12,531 nt of DNA, taken from positions 254,950-267,480 of the forward strand of contig PJRA01000376.1 of NCBI GenBank assembly GCA_016987375.1, written 5' to 3'. The position numbers and the translations under genes were made by a program. This DNA comes from Brachionus koreanus (lineage: Eukaryota > Rotifera > Eurotatoria > Ploima > Brachionidae). The notes under the pieces are model-generated. The model did no database searches, was not told where the DNA came from, and saw only the letters and a program-made list of their open reading frames with translations. Of the stretch, positions 1 through 9,395 are shown piece by piece (positions within the stretch are counted from its first letter, which is position 1; each line of letters opens with the position of its first letter).

Positions 1-161
1 GCAGTAACATGGAGATCAACAATCATGAAAGAGCTCACCTAAATGGGAATGACATGGGGAGAAGCAAGGGTGACGGCGAAAGATCGACTTGAGTGGAAAT
101 CAAAAGTAATGACCCTATGCTCCACAAGGAGCGAATAAGGAATAAAAAGAAAAAAAAAAAA
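1..161 (+). mobile_element. 3' end of a degenerate non-LTR (LINE) retrotransposon
   Basis: Frame 1 encodes the end of an ORF2-type endonuclease/reverse transcriptase polyprotein. Seen directly: a W-R-S-T-I segment at 10-24, then MTWGEARVTAKDR (49-87), an E-W pair (91-96), and a Leu-Cys-Ser-Thr-Arg end before the TAA at 136-138. This pattern (TWGEA..., DR..W, LC.TR just before the stop) is common at the C-terminus of LINE ORF2 proteins. An in-frame TAA at 40-42 interrupts it, so this copy is defective. AATAAA follows at 141-146 and a run of twelve A at 150-161, as expected at a LINE 3' end. The 5' part lies outside the window. I cannot assign a clade from this tail. The element converges on the 3' end of the FBXL7 gene, whose stop is about 520 bp away. 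Confidence 0.65.
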
Positions 162-681
162 TTTTTGGCCCATTCGTTACTTCTATTTTACTCCCATTTT
201 GTTGAAATTCATTTCGCCCTACAACGTCTTTTGCTTATTTAAACTATGGATAGTTTAATAGTTAATTTATTTTGTCTTGGTCTTTCATCAATCAAATTTT
301 TCAAATCTCAGAAATTCTTAATTATCTGGGTCTATTTTTTTCTTGAATATTCCATAAGGTATACATAAAAGAATTTTGATAACAATCAAATTTACAAAAA
401 TACACACACAATAAAGCACATACAATTTTTAATGGCTCTAATAAAAAAAGATGAAATTTTTATTAATTTTTTGAGAGTATATTAAAAAAAATTGAAATGT
501 ATATTGGATTTTTATTAAAATTTATAGTTTAATGGGGGAAAAAGTATCAAAAACTTCTTGGATCTTCTAGTGTTAAGTAAAAATTAAAATTTCTCTTTGT
601 TTATTTATTTAGCAGCATCATACCATTAAAAAACTAAACTTATACACTGTTTAATAAAAAATTATAAATAAATTATATTGT
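162..681. other. AT-rich 3' flank and probable 3' UTR of FBXL7
   Basis: There is no gene here. The part at 162-300 is less AT-rich than the rest and may be flanking DNA of the LINE insertion site or an older repeat. The part adjoining the FBXL7 stop should be its 3' UTR. A short CA run lies near 402-412. Nothing else stands out. Confidence 0.5.
600..609 (-). terminator. Overlapping AATAAA polyadenylation hexamers for FBXL7
   Basis: On the minus strand two AATAAA hexamers overlap (complements of 600-605 and 604-609), about 75 bp past the FBXL7 stop codon. The spacing suits a short 3' UTR. In DNA this AT-rich the hexamer is common by chance, so this is only a candidate poly(A) signal. Confidence 0.3.
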
Positions 682-3027
682 TTAGCAAAAAGAAAAATTC
701 GTATGCTGAATGACACAACTTGGACAATTTTTTTTAATTTCTTTCAACGATTGTGAACTCACATTGGCACATTTTGTGACATTAAGACTTTGCAAATTAT
801 GACAATTAGCCGCCAAATTTCTGATTCCAGCATCAGTAATGCCATCGCAATATCTCAAACTAATTCTGTGCAGCGAATCGGACTTTAAGGCGGCCAGACG
901 ACACAAATACTCTATGGACTTATCGCTAATTGAGCATTTGGACAAATCAATTGTTCTCAATTCGAAAGGAATATAAAATTTCTGCTGCATTCTTGTCAAA
1001 CTGGATACCATAAACTCACTTTGAATGAATCTCACTATTAAATTTGCACCAACTAAATATTTGATGAATCGGTCGGTTATTTTGCTACATCCTCTTAGAT
1101 TCAGATATCGAATTTGGTGAAAAAATCCCACTTTGCACAAATAGATCAACGAATAGTCGGTTATAAGTGGACATTCGGCCAAGCTCAAGTATTTCAGCTT
1201 GTAGTCTTTAGAACTGGTGCTAATTTTGCTCTCACTTTCACTAATAGAGTTTTTTGAAGATGAGTGTAGAATTTTATCATTAGCCAAATATCTGATGCCC
1301 GTGTCAGACACCTTAACGCACTGGCAAAGACTCAACTCTCTCAAATTGGCACAATACTTGGCTATGTACAACACTCCAATGTCTGTTATTTGTCTACACC
1401 TACGCAAATACAAATTTCTTATGTACACACATGTTTTGCACAAAAATTCCAATGACTTGTCATTAATGTTAGAACAAAAGCTCAAATCAATGTGCTGCAA
1501 GTACAAATACTCGTTTATGTTGAATTTTTCCAAGCTTTGCTTGCGATCACAATTCTGCATTTTTTTGTGACCTAGAATTTTCCTATACAGTCCGTTCAGT
1601 GGTTTATTAATTTTTTTTTCACTAAGCACCAAGCTGGTTATGTTAAAACACCCTGTTAGATCCAAATACTTTAAATTTTCACAATTTTCAATTATTTTCT
1701 CGACTGAAGAGGATCTAATGCTGAGACAATTGCGTATTGTCAAGTGTCTTAGTTCGGGACACATGCACGCAATTAGCTCTAGACCACGATCGGTCAACCG
1801 GTTGGTATTGCGTATGCGAATTTTTTCAACACACAAACACAGCGGATAGGTTTGCCTATTGATTAGTTTGGTGAGCAAAAATTTAATAACCAAATCTACA
1901 TTGAGTGCTCTGAATGATTTTTGGCTTAAATTGAGGCTTTTGGACTGGGCAAGTTTTTGCGGCTTGCGTCTAAAAAATCTGCTAAAAGTTAAATTTTTTG
2001 TGACCGGTTCGGACTTGGGAACAGCTTTTGGCACTGTCAAGCTGTCAGTTTTAATGTCTATGGATCGAAATAGCTTGTAAGTGTACTCAGTGGACCATAT
2101 AATGCCGTGCCACCGTTTGCACACAAACTGAAGCCTGAGCATTTCAATGGTGCTCAATTTGGAAAAAATGCCAATTAGTATAAAATCATCCAAACTATTT
2201 ATATTCAACTCATGGTTGTCTAGCTTTGGATAAACTTTGGTATTCTTAATTAATTGCTGTTTTCTGGCCAATTTTTGTTCTTCACGAAATTTAATCTTTC
2301 GATTAAATTGATTTACCATTATAAAATTTTCATATATTCGATCGTTAGTGTTTAGTTCTTTGCGTGTTGGCTTTTTAGCATGCGAACTATTCGAGCTAAA
2401 TGATGACAAAGAATTTGACAATTTGTTAAGGACTTTTTTTTTCAAACAAACATCTGATTTGGTCAAATTTTTGTCCAATTTTGATTTGTTTATTTTGCTG
2501 CTTACATAAAAATCGTCATAGTAGGTGATAGAAGAAGTGGATGAGACTGTGGTAATGGGACTGGAAGATTGACTCGAGGAGAACGAGAGCTCTAAAGACA
2601 ACTTTTTCGGATCCATCTGAAACTCTGGCTCTTGCTGCTTGGCTTGATCCTCGGTGGAAAAGTCAACATTTAAGCTTATTACATCATGGGTGTCCGATGA
2701 GGGCTCGCTGATCAAATTGTGCCGAAAACTAGTTTCCAATATGTCCGGAAAATTGAGCAAATGTAATGAATTGTTCATGTCATTGTGTCTTTCATTGTTA
2801 AGAGCCAGGTCCAAGTACATGTCTGCCAAACTAGAGTATCTATTATTCATGTCCTTGTATTGATTATTTTCCACGTTTTCCTTTATTTGTTGCCAACTTG
2901 AATTCAAATTGTTCGGTTTTTTGAGAATGGATTTGATTGAGGCCGAGTTAAGTGCTGTGTTTGAGCTCGATTTGTTCATGTACTTGAACGAAACTATTCC
3001 CGGTCTTGGATTGGTTTGCGTAGACAT
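682..3027 (-). CDS. FBXL7: F-box and leucine-rich-repeat protein, FBXL7 type
   Basis: This is a substrate receptor of an SCF (SKP1-CUL1-F-box) ubiquitin ligase. The F-box binds SKP1 and the AMN1-type leucine-rich repeats bind the substrate. Counting from the ATG at 3025-3027, the protein has 781 residues. Residues 1-270 are Ser/Asn-rich and low in complexity, the F-box is at about 274-325 (with VCKRWHGI...W), and Cys-rich repeats run from about 400 to 775. The end, CVIQHTNFSFC, closely resembles the vertebrate FBXL7 C-terminus, and the repeat opening RLTDRGLELIA...CPELRHL is also typical. Vertebrate FBXL7 is near 490 residues; the extra length is the N-terminus plus insertions between repeats (about 467-510, 585-610 and 660-690). 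I chose this ATG because the frame extends upstream only 20 more codons, to a TTG, and eukaryotic nuclear genes rarely start there. The ATG has a purine at -3. No intron is needed. In other animals FBXL7 has been linked to Aurora A and survivin turnover and, in flies, to Fat/Hippo signalling; the role here is inferred. Confidence 0.93.
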   Translation of the reverse strand: MSTQTNPRPGIVSFKYMNKSSSNTALNSASIKSILKKPNNLNSSWQQIKENVENNQYKDMNNRYSSLADMYLDLALNNERHNDMNNSLHLLNFPDILETSFRHNLISEPSSDTHDVISLNVDFSTEDQAKQQEPEFQMDPKKLSLELSFSSSQSSSPITTVSSTSSITYYDDFYVSSKINKSKLDKNLTKSDVCLKKKVLNKLSNSLSSFSSNSSHAKKPTRKELNTNDRIYENFIMVNQFNRKIKFREEQKLARKQQLIKNTKVYPKLDNHELNINSLDDFILIGIFSKLSTIEMLRLQFVCKRWHGIIWSTEYTYKLFRSIDIKTDSLTVPKAVPKSEPVTKNLTFSRFFRRKPQKLAQSKSLNLSQKSFRALNVDLVIKFLLTKLINRQTYPLCLCVEKIRIRNTNRLTDRGLELIACMCPELRHLTIRNCLSIRSSSVEKIIENCENLKYLDLTGCFNITSLVLSEKKINKPLNGLYRKILGHKKMQNCDRKQSLEKFNINEYLYLQHIDLSFCSNINDKSLEFLCKTCVYIRNLYLRRCRQITDIGVLYIAKYCANLRELSLCQCVKVSDTGIRYLANDKILHSSSKNSISESESKISTSSKDYKLKYLSLAECPLITDYSLIYLCKVGFFHQIRYLNLRGCSKITDRFIKYLVGANLIVRFIQSEFMVSSLTRMQQKFYIPFELRTIDLSKCSISDKSIEYLCRLAALKSDSLHRISLRYCDGITDAGIRNLAANCHNLQSLNVTKCANVSSQSLKEIKKNCPSCVIQHTNFSFC

Positions 3028-6000
3028 TCCGGCAAAGTGCGGAAATTTATCAGTGTAGTTTACAGTTCGTTTAAAATCAATAAACAATATTGATCAAATA
3101 TTTTTATGTCATTAGATTTTAATTGCATTCGTTGAATCTCTTTTTTATTTTATGCTCTATTAAATTTTTGCATTCCAAATTGATTTCCTTTAATAAGAAT
3201 TTAATTGGAGATTTTGTTGAATCTATCTACGGAAAGAATAAAAATTTACTAGTTCAATAAACAAGAGAGCATATGGAAAAAATCCAAGAGCTTATTTTAA
3301 ATCAAAAACTTCAATCTTATCCTAGAAGTGCAGAGATCAATACATGTTTTTTTTTTTGTATATTATTTGTTTGAACCTGAATCTGTGAAATTAAAATTGG
3401 CTTATATTATTTGAAGTATCTACCCAAAAATTTCTAAAGTCAAATGCAAGTTGACTAAGAAAATAAATTTACATTAAAATTTTAGTGTTTATTTTCAAAT
3501 AAATCAGAGTGGTTATTTAAGGTTTTCTTTTTTTTTTTGAGAGTGAAAAAAAGAGCTTATTTTTATTTAAATTTAAATTTAAACAAACAAAGTTCAGAAT
3601 AAATAAATTAAATAGAATTTTAAAAGTTCTATTTAAAAAAAAAATATTTAAAAATTCTTGAAAACATATAGCTCTAGTCAGCTTTCTAGTTGAACAGTGA
3701 TCTTTAGTTAACTTTTTTGACCAAACGAAGAGCATCCTGTTAAATAAAATTTTAATTTTTTGCTACCTGCTATCATTAAATAAATCTGAATAATCTTTTA
3801 AATGTAATAAATCTACTTATTCGACACTATACAAGGGTTTATTATCAATTAAATTAAATAAAAGATATTAATTGTTTTCAATAATATTTATTTAAAGTAA
3901 TAATCACTTTTAGTCGTAAAATACAAATTATAAAAAATAATAAGAGAAAACAATAATGAAAGAAAAAGAATAAGTGCTATAGATATTACAACAACCGATG
4001 CTTAAATACTAAAATACTAAGTTGATATACTAAATAGAAATTTAATTCAAAATAAACTGCTCTTTTTAGGAGAAGACTTATGGCTATATGAAGAACCATA
4101 ACAAACATACAGGATGTCGTTTGGTTACACAAGAACATTAAATATATTTATTCTAAAAATAAATATTTAGTTTTAATTAACTACTGCAACTAATTGAAAT
4201 AGTCAATTAATTAGTAAAAAATAATTTTTTTTTTTAAATTTACAACAAGTATAAATAAAATGATTAATTATCAAAAGTATAAAAAAAATACCATATATTA
4301 AATTAAGTGAATAAAATAAATTTTATGGTAACATTAATTGATATTACTGAGCAAAAACATATTAAAGAAAAAGAAGAAAACCTTAAGTTGAGCTTAAAAA
4401 AATGTCAATTAGATGTGATCACTGATAAAAAGAGCTAAATAGAAATTAATTCAGGTTAGAAAATTAAGTTGATGATTAACTAGTGCAGCAAAAAAATTTT
4501 TCTTTCCTAATTAAATACTATTACAAAGTTAATTAGTGATTGAGTTGGTGAATTTATGTATCCCGAAAACCTATTAGCATTAATTAAGATAATAAATTAG
4601 ATAAGTTTTTTATTTTTTTTTTGTTTAAAAGTTTTTCCTAACAAAAAAAGTATGAAAAACAGGTATTTTCAAATAAAATGAAAAAATTTCTTTTTTTATT
4701 TAAACAACTAAATAGCTATTTCCTTTTTAATTGTTTATTCTAGATCAAATTTTGTATTTAAAAAAACAACTAGCCAAATAATTTTTGTTTTAATTTTTGT
4801 TTGAGCATTTTTACTCATTATTACTTGAAAAAAAGAATCACACAAAATCTTGAAAAAGCTAAATTAAAATTTTGTCTATATTGAAAAATCGAATATTTTT
4901 TTTTAATTTAGCATCAAATTAAACAAATGGGAAATAAAACACATTGTCATTTTGGTAAACAAGGTTAACAGAAAATTAGCTTCTTATTAAAATAGTAACA
5001 AAAGAAAAGTAAAAATGGAAAATAAATTTTAGAAAATTCAATAATACACTCTGATTTAAATCCTATTACATAATTTACTTAAGAAAAAAAATTTTTATAA
5101 TTTTATTTTTCAAGTTGATATTTTTTTAATGACCAAGTTGTTAGCAACTTTTGAATGAAATCTCAACATTTTCTTGTATAATTAAATAATTGAAAAAAAA
5201 ATTAGTCTTTACTTCAGCCGATTTCTAACGAAAATAAAATCTTATTTATTTATTTGATGCAAAAAATATTTGAACAACTTTTTTTTTATTTTAATTAATT
5301 AAAAACAAACTAATTTTTTACCGAATTAATTTTTTTATTTCTGAATAAAAAAATAAAACTGCTAAAACTCTTTAAGAATAAATCTCAATTTAATGGAGTG
5401 AAGTCAATAATTTATTGCAATGGTTAAAATAGCTTTATGACATAACTATTAGAATAAAGTGCTTCGCTAAGTTTTAGAATAAAAATAAAACTCAAAATCT
5501 TTAATTTAATGTTACATAAATAAAACTGAATTAGCTTCATCGCCTAATATTTTAGAAAATTGATGATTATTTTTTAATTAATTTGCTAAAATGAATAATT
5601 TTTAAAAGCTTGCGCTAAATAGTAAATAGGAAAAATAAAATAGCTGGTTGGCCTTGAGCGTACATTTAAATCTGATCTTGACGATCAACAATTTTGAAGT
5701 GTCAATAATAATGAATGATAAGATAAAATTTAATATCATCTAGGTTAGATTTAATCTGATTTAAAATTTAACATTTAAATAATTTTTAATTAGTAATTTG
5801 ATTATTTTAAAATAGAAAAAAATCTTAAGAAACTAAGCAAATTAGTAAAACATATGTTAAAAACTTTCGTAACAATTTAGTCCTTAAAAACAAATTCATT
5901 CAAAGCTTAATTGAATTTTAAGAGCCCGATAACAAAAGCCCTGTTTGCAATTTTTCAAATAAAAAATTGTAAAAATAGAAAAAAAATTAAAACTAAAAAA

Positions 6001-6960
6001 AAAGCCATAAATAATTATTTTAATAGAATAAGAAATTCAATAAATAGAAACAGCTCGAAACTTTTTAGCATTGTATTAAAATTTATGCATACCGAGCAAA
6101 ATTCGTTTGTTTAACGAAATGAGCTCACCGTTTCCCAATTTAAATCTTGACTTTATATTTTAATATAAAAACAAGCCTTTCAATTGAATTTATAATTTCC
6201 GATTAAATATCATTCTGTGATACACAGCCATCTCTATTTTATTTAGTTTATTTTACATACCAAAATATATTTATTAAATTTACTCTTTAAATTTGCCGTG
6301 TTAGTGCAGCAACCCACTAATATTCTTTTTATTTTATCTTTATAATTCGAAAGTCTTACTATTCATTAAACTCAAGCTTGGAAAAAAAAATAAACCTCAA
6401 TTTTTTTTAAAATAAACAAAAGACTTTGAAGACCAAGAGCCTTTAGTTGACCGGTTAAAATAAAATGTATCTTATTTGCAAACAAATTCTAATTCAATAG
6501 ACTTTTTTGATCTGAGGTCTTAAAAGTCAAATAAGTTATTTAATATGTGGATCATATTCTTATCAATCAAAAGTCTAATCCTTTGCTTTTAAAAAAGCCC
6601 TGTGGTTTTTATTGAATAATAAACTTCTAAACAAAAAAATAATGCTTGTTTTAATATTGATCTTGTTAAGCCTAGACTAGTATTTGGGACTCTTACTTTT
6701 AAAATTGACTCTTAATATTAAATACCAAAAATTCGGCAAAAACACTCGTTCTTTTTTCTACTTTAAGAGTCTTAGATCTAAAATTTTTAACTGCTAGAAT
6801 TCTTAATAAAAGCGAATTAAATTGATTCTAATGTCTAAAATTTATTTTTTCTTTAAATTATTTAAATCAAGTGATTCGTCTTAAATTTAGATTTAAGTTA
6901 CAAGTTCAGCTGGAATTCAAATTGACCTTTACAAACTGATACATGAAAATCTAAATCAAT

Positions 6961-6979
6961 ATTTTATTTTATTTTATTT
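6961..6979. repeat. Short (ATTTT)n microsatellite
   Basis: Nearly four tandem copies of ATTTT are seen. It is a minor simple repeat within AT-rich intergenic DNA. Confidence 0.6.
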
Positions 6980-7619
6980 ATATTTACTTAAAAAGAATAA
7001 AATTTAATATCATACATATTTTTTTAAATTACTTTATGGTAAATAATCTCTAAACAAGAGTTTAACTTTTACAAATCAAAACTACCATAATCCCATGATT
7101 AAAAAAAAATAAAATGCTAGTTGATTATTAGTATTTTTTGAATATATTGTAATGTTTGACAAAATGTTTTATTTTTAGGCAACATATTAGGGTTATTTAC
7201 CAACTATTTTTTTTAAATAAATGAAAAGAGAAGTCAAATCAAATTTTTAAACTAATTTTTGGCATTCATGCAAGACATTTGATGTTTTTCAGCCAAAGTA
7301 ATATAATTTTAAATTTATTCTAATTTCGAACTATAACTGTATGTTATTTTCTATTACTTTTAATTAATATTATCTTAAACTTTTGCCATTCGGTTACGTC
7401 CCAAAATATTTCCATTAATAAAATACTTTTGAACTACCAACTTTAATTTTTTGTGTATAAAAATGATTTTGTATTGATTCATTTAATAGTGAATAACAAA
7501 AGAAGACAAAAAAAATACATCAATAGTACAGAAATGAAAAAAGTGTCATAGTCTCTATAAGCTTAATCCATAAGGATCATAAGTATATTTTCCTATTAAC
7601 TTAAAATAAGATAAAATTG

Positions 7620-7930
7620 TTTAATTTGTTTTTAATTTAAAAAAAGCCAATTTTAAGCAAAGTAAAATTTATGATCAAATTTCAAAATTTCAAACATGCT
7701 CAAAATTTATTCAATGAGTAATTGATTGCATTGCAGACTTCAGAAATTTTTAAACTTCAAATACCATATTTTTAAATTTGAAAAAAAAAGGATAGCCGCG
7801 TGTTATATTGCAAATGATGAAATTACGCATTTTAAATATTTTTGAGCACATTTGAAATTTTGAAATTTGATCATAAATTTTACTTTGCTCAATTTTAGAC
7901 AATATTTTAAATAATTTAATTTAAGTTTGA
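7620..7930. repeat. Long inverted repeat (foldback/MITE-like element)
   Basis: The two halves are inverted copies. The core at 7656-7694 matches the reverse complement of 7851-7889 over 39 bp without a mismatch. It extends inward to 7705/7840 with only two further mismatches, so 50 bp match with two differences. Weaker similarity continues inward to about 7735/7812 (shared GTAATT...TTGCA pattern) and outward to about 7625/7925. The unpaired centre, about 7738-7810, contains a small GC-richer stretch (GGATAGCCGCGTG, 7790-7802). A match this long is not expected by chance, even in AT-rich DNA. It fits a non-autonomous foldback or MITE-type transposon. I could not define exact termini or a target-site duplication, and no transposase frame is present. 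Confidence 0.8.
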
Positions 7931-8214
7931 CAAGAAAAAACTGAAAAATAAGTCTGTTAGAATTAATTCTTTATAGTTTAGTTCGAAAAACTTTACTCTA
8001 CAAAATTTAAGAACAAAACCTATTCTAAAAATAATTAATGTAATATCTTTTTAATGAAGATGTTTATATAATGATGATAAGACTAACATTTAATTCAAGT
8101 TTTAGTTTTAATCTTAATGAAAATAGCTCGCAATTTCTTATTTTTTAAAAAAAAATTCACTTTTAATTTAATGTAATAAATGGTTCAATTAAGTAAAGTA
8201 TACAAAATAAATTG

Positions 8215-8256
8215 TTCGAAAAATCAATCAAATAACTAGAACTGATTTTTTTCGAA
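8215..8256. repeat. Short hairpin-forming inverted repeat
   Basis: TTCGAAAAATCA (8215-8226) is mirrored by TGATTTTTTTCGAA (8243-8256), which gives a 12-bp stem with two bulged T and a 16-base loop. It could be a small repeat or chance in AT-rich sequence. No function is assigned. Confidence 0.35.
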
Positions 8257-9173
8257 AAAAATTCACATACTTGTTGTAAAAAATTGAATCAAGCTACTCA
8301 CTTAATATCAAGTCTAAAAATTAAAAATTTATTAAAAAACTGTTCATTTTTTCCTCAATTTACATTATAAAATTAAAAAATATCCATTTAAATTGTGAAA
8401 TAAAGTCAATTTTTTTTTAAAAACTAAAATTTTAATTTCACTTTCAATCAAATAAATTAAAAAAATATATATTTTTACTTTGGTAGAATAATTATTTGTT
8501 GTTGATTCAAAAAATTTCATAAATTCGATAATTATTCTTTTAATCCTTTTTTTAGAGATAAAAAAATTAGTAATTTTGGGTCATAAAAATTGTGAATTTT
8601 AATATTTGAGTTTTAAAATTATATGATTTTAATTAGATTAAATACCAATTTTAATGGCCATGCATTAAACTATAATTTGAAAATATTTAAAAAAATCTGC
8701 ACCATTGTATTTGAGCCAACAAAGACAACACGATCATTGCTGGCTAGATAAATATTAGCTTGAGTCAGAAACAAATTTAAATTCTTTTTAATTTTTTAAA
8801 AAAAAACTTAATAATTTCTTGTATTTTTTGGCCAAACAAAAATAATTTTATTATAATTAAAATTTACTAAAAATTCTAATTTTGTTTCACAATTCTCAAT
8901 TTAGTTTAAAATCTGTTTAAATAAATTTAAATAAAACATTGCATTTTTATTTATTCAAATTTAAATCAATTAACACATTTAAAAATGGTGGTATAATGAA
9001 ACTTTTGTCTGCATATGGTAAATATATAATTTTTTATTTATCGGAAGTTAAACCAATTTATTAGTATATAAATTAAAAAAAAATACTGAATCTTAATTTA
9101 AAAAAAAAAAAATTAGAAATAAAATTCAATCTTGTGCGTTAAGATGTTTACAAACTTTCAATATTTGACTTCC

Positions 9174-9179
9174 TTTATT
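9174..9179 (-). terminator. Candidate polyadenylation signal of LIN54
   Basis: This is AATAAA on the minus strand, about 217 bp past the LIN54 stop. The stretch between (9180-9395) is visibly less AT-rich than the intergenic DNA beyond, as expected of a transcribed 3' UTR. The hexamer is frequent in this window, so the assignment is tentative. Confidence 0.35.
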
Positions 9180-9395
9180 TACAATTTAAAGGCAAATGAC
9201 ACTACTTAAATTTAGCTCATCATTGGAACTTAGGAGCGCATAAAAACCTAATCGGCTATTTTTAAACTATTAAACATGGAAAACTATGTATAGGTTTAAA
9301 TCCAACGAACAACAACACATGAATAAAAAATTTAAAACAAAAATAACATTTCTTTAAAATAAATATCTGTTCACTTAAAGGAATTTTCTAAAATA

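Larger units (their letters stand above)
3028..9173. other. Long AT-rich intergenic region without a recognisable gene
   Basis: I read both strands and found no conserved protein, tRNA or rRNA. The longest open frames (a 72-codon minus-strand frame at 3517-3735 and a 67-codon plus-strand frame at 5911-6114) encode only Lys/Asn/Phe/Leu-rich strings, as expected by chance from AT-rich DNA. A hand count of line 7201-7260 gives 9 G+C in 60, against 25 in 60 for 1321-1380 inside FBXL7. The left end must hold the FBXL7 promoter and 5' UTR, but no core promoter element stands out from the AT background. The only strong structure is the foldback at about 7620-7930, listed separately. A slightly GC-richer patch at about 4070-4130 is unexplained. 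Confidence 0.7.

Noticed and set aside
1217..2863. Plus-strand open frames of 69-117 codons lying opposite FBXL7 (for example 1217-1570, 1640-1849, 1859-2080, 2654-2863)
   Set aside because: They are the antisense of a well-conserved F-box/LRR gene and encode no recognisable domain. Open antisense frames are expected there.
3028..3087. Extension of FBXL7 by 20 codons to a TTG start at 3087
   Set aside because: TTG initiation is very unlikely in a eukaryotic nuclear gene, and the ATG at 3027 has a purine at -3. I found no splice acceptor between them that would add an upstream exon.
3517..3735. 72-codon minus-strand frame
   Set aside because: It is Leu/Phe/Lys/Asn-rich, built from T and A runs, and has no domain or conserved feature.
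5911..6114. 67-codon plus-strand frame
   Set aside because: It is a Lys/Asn/Ile-rich chance frame in AT-rich DNA.
6687..6770. Small inverted GACTCTTA/TAAGAGTC pair
   Set aside because: Only about 8 bp pair and no extension is seen; in AT-rich sequence this can arise by chance.
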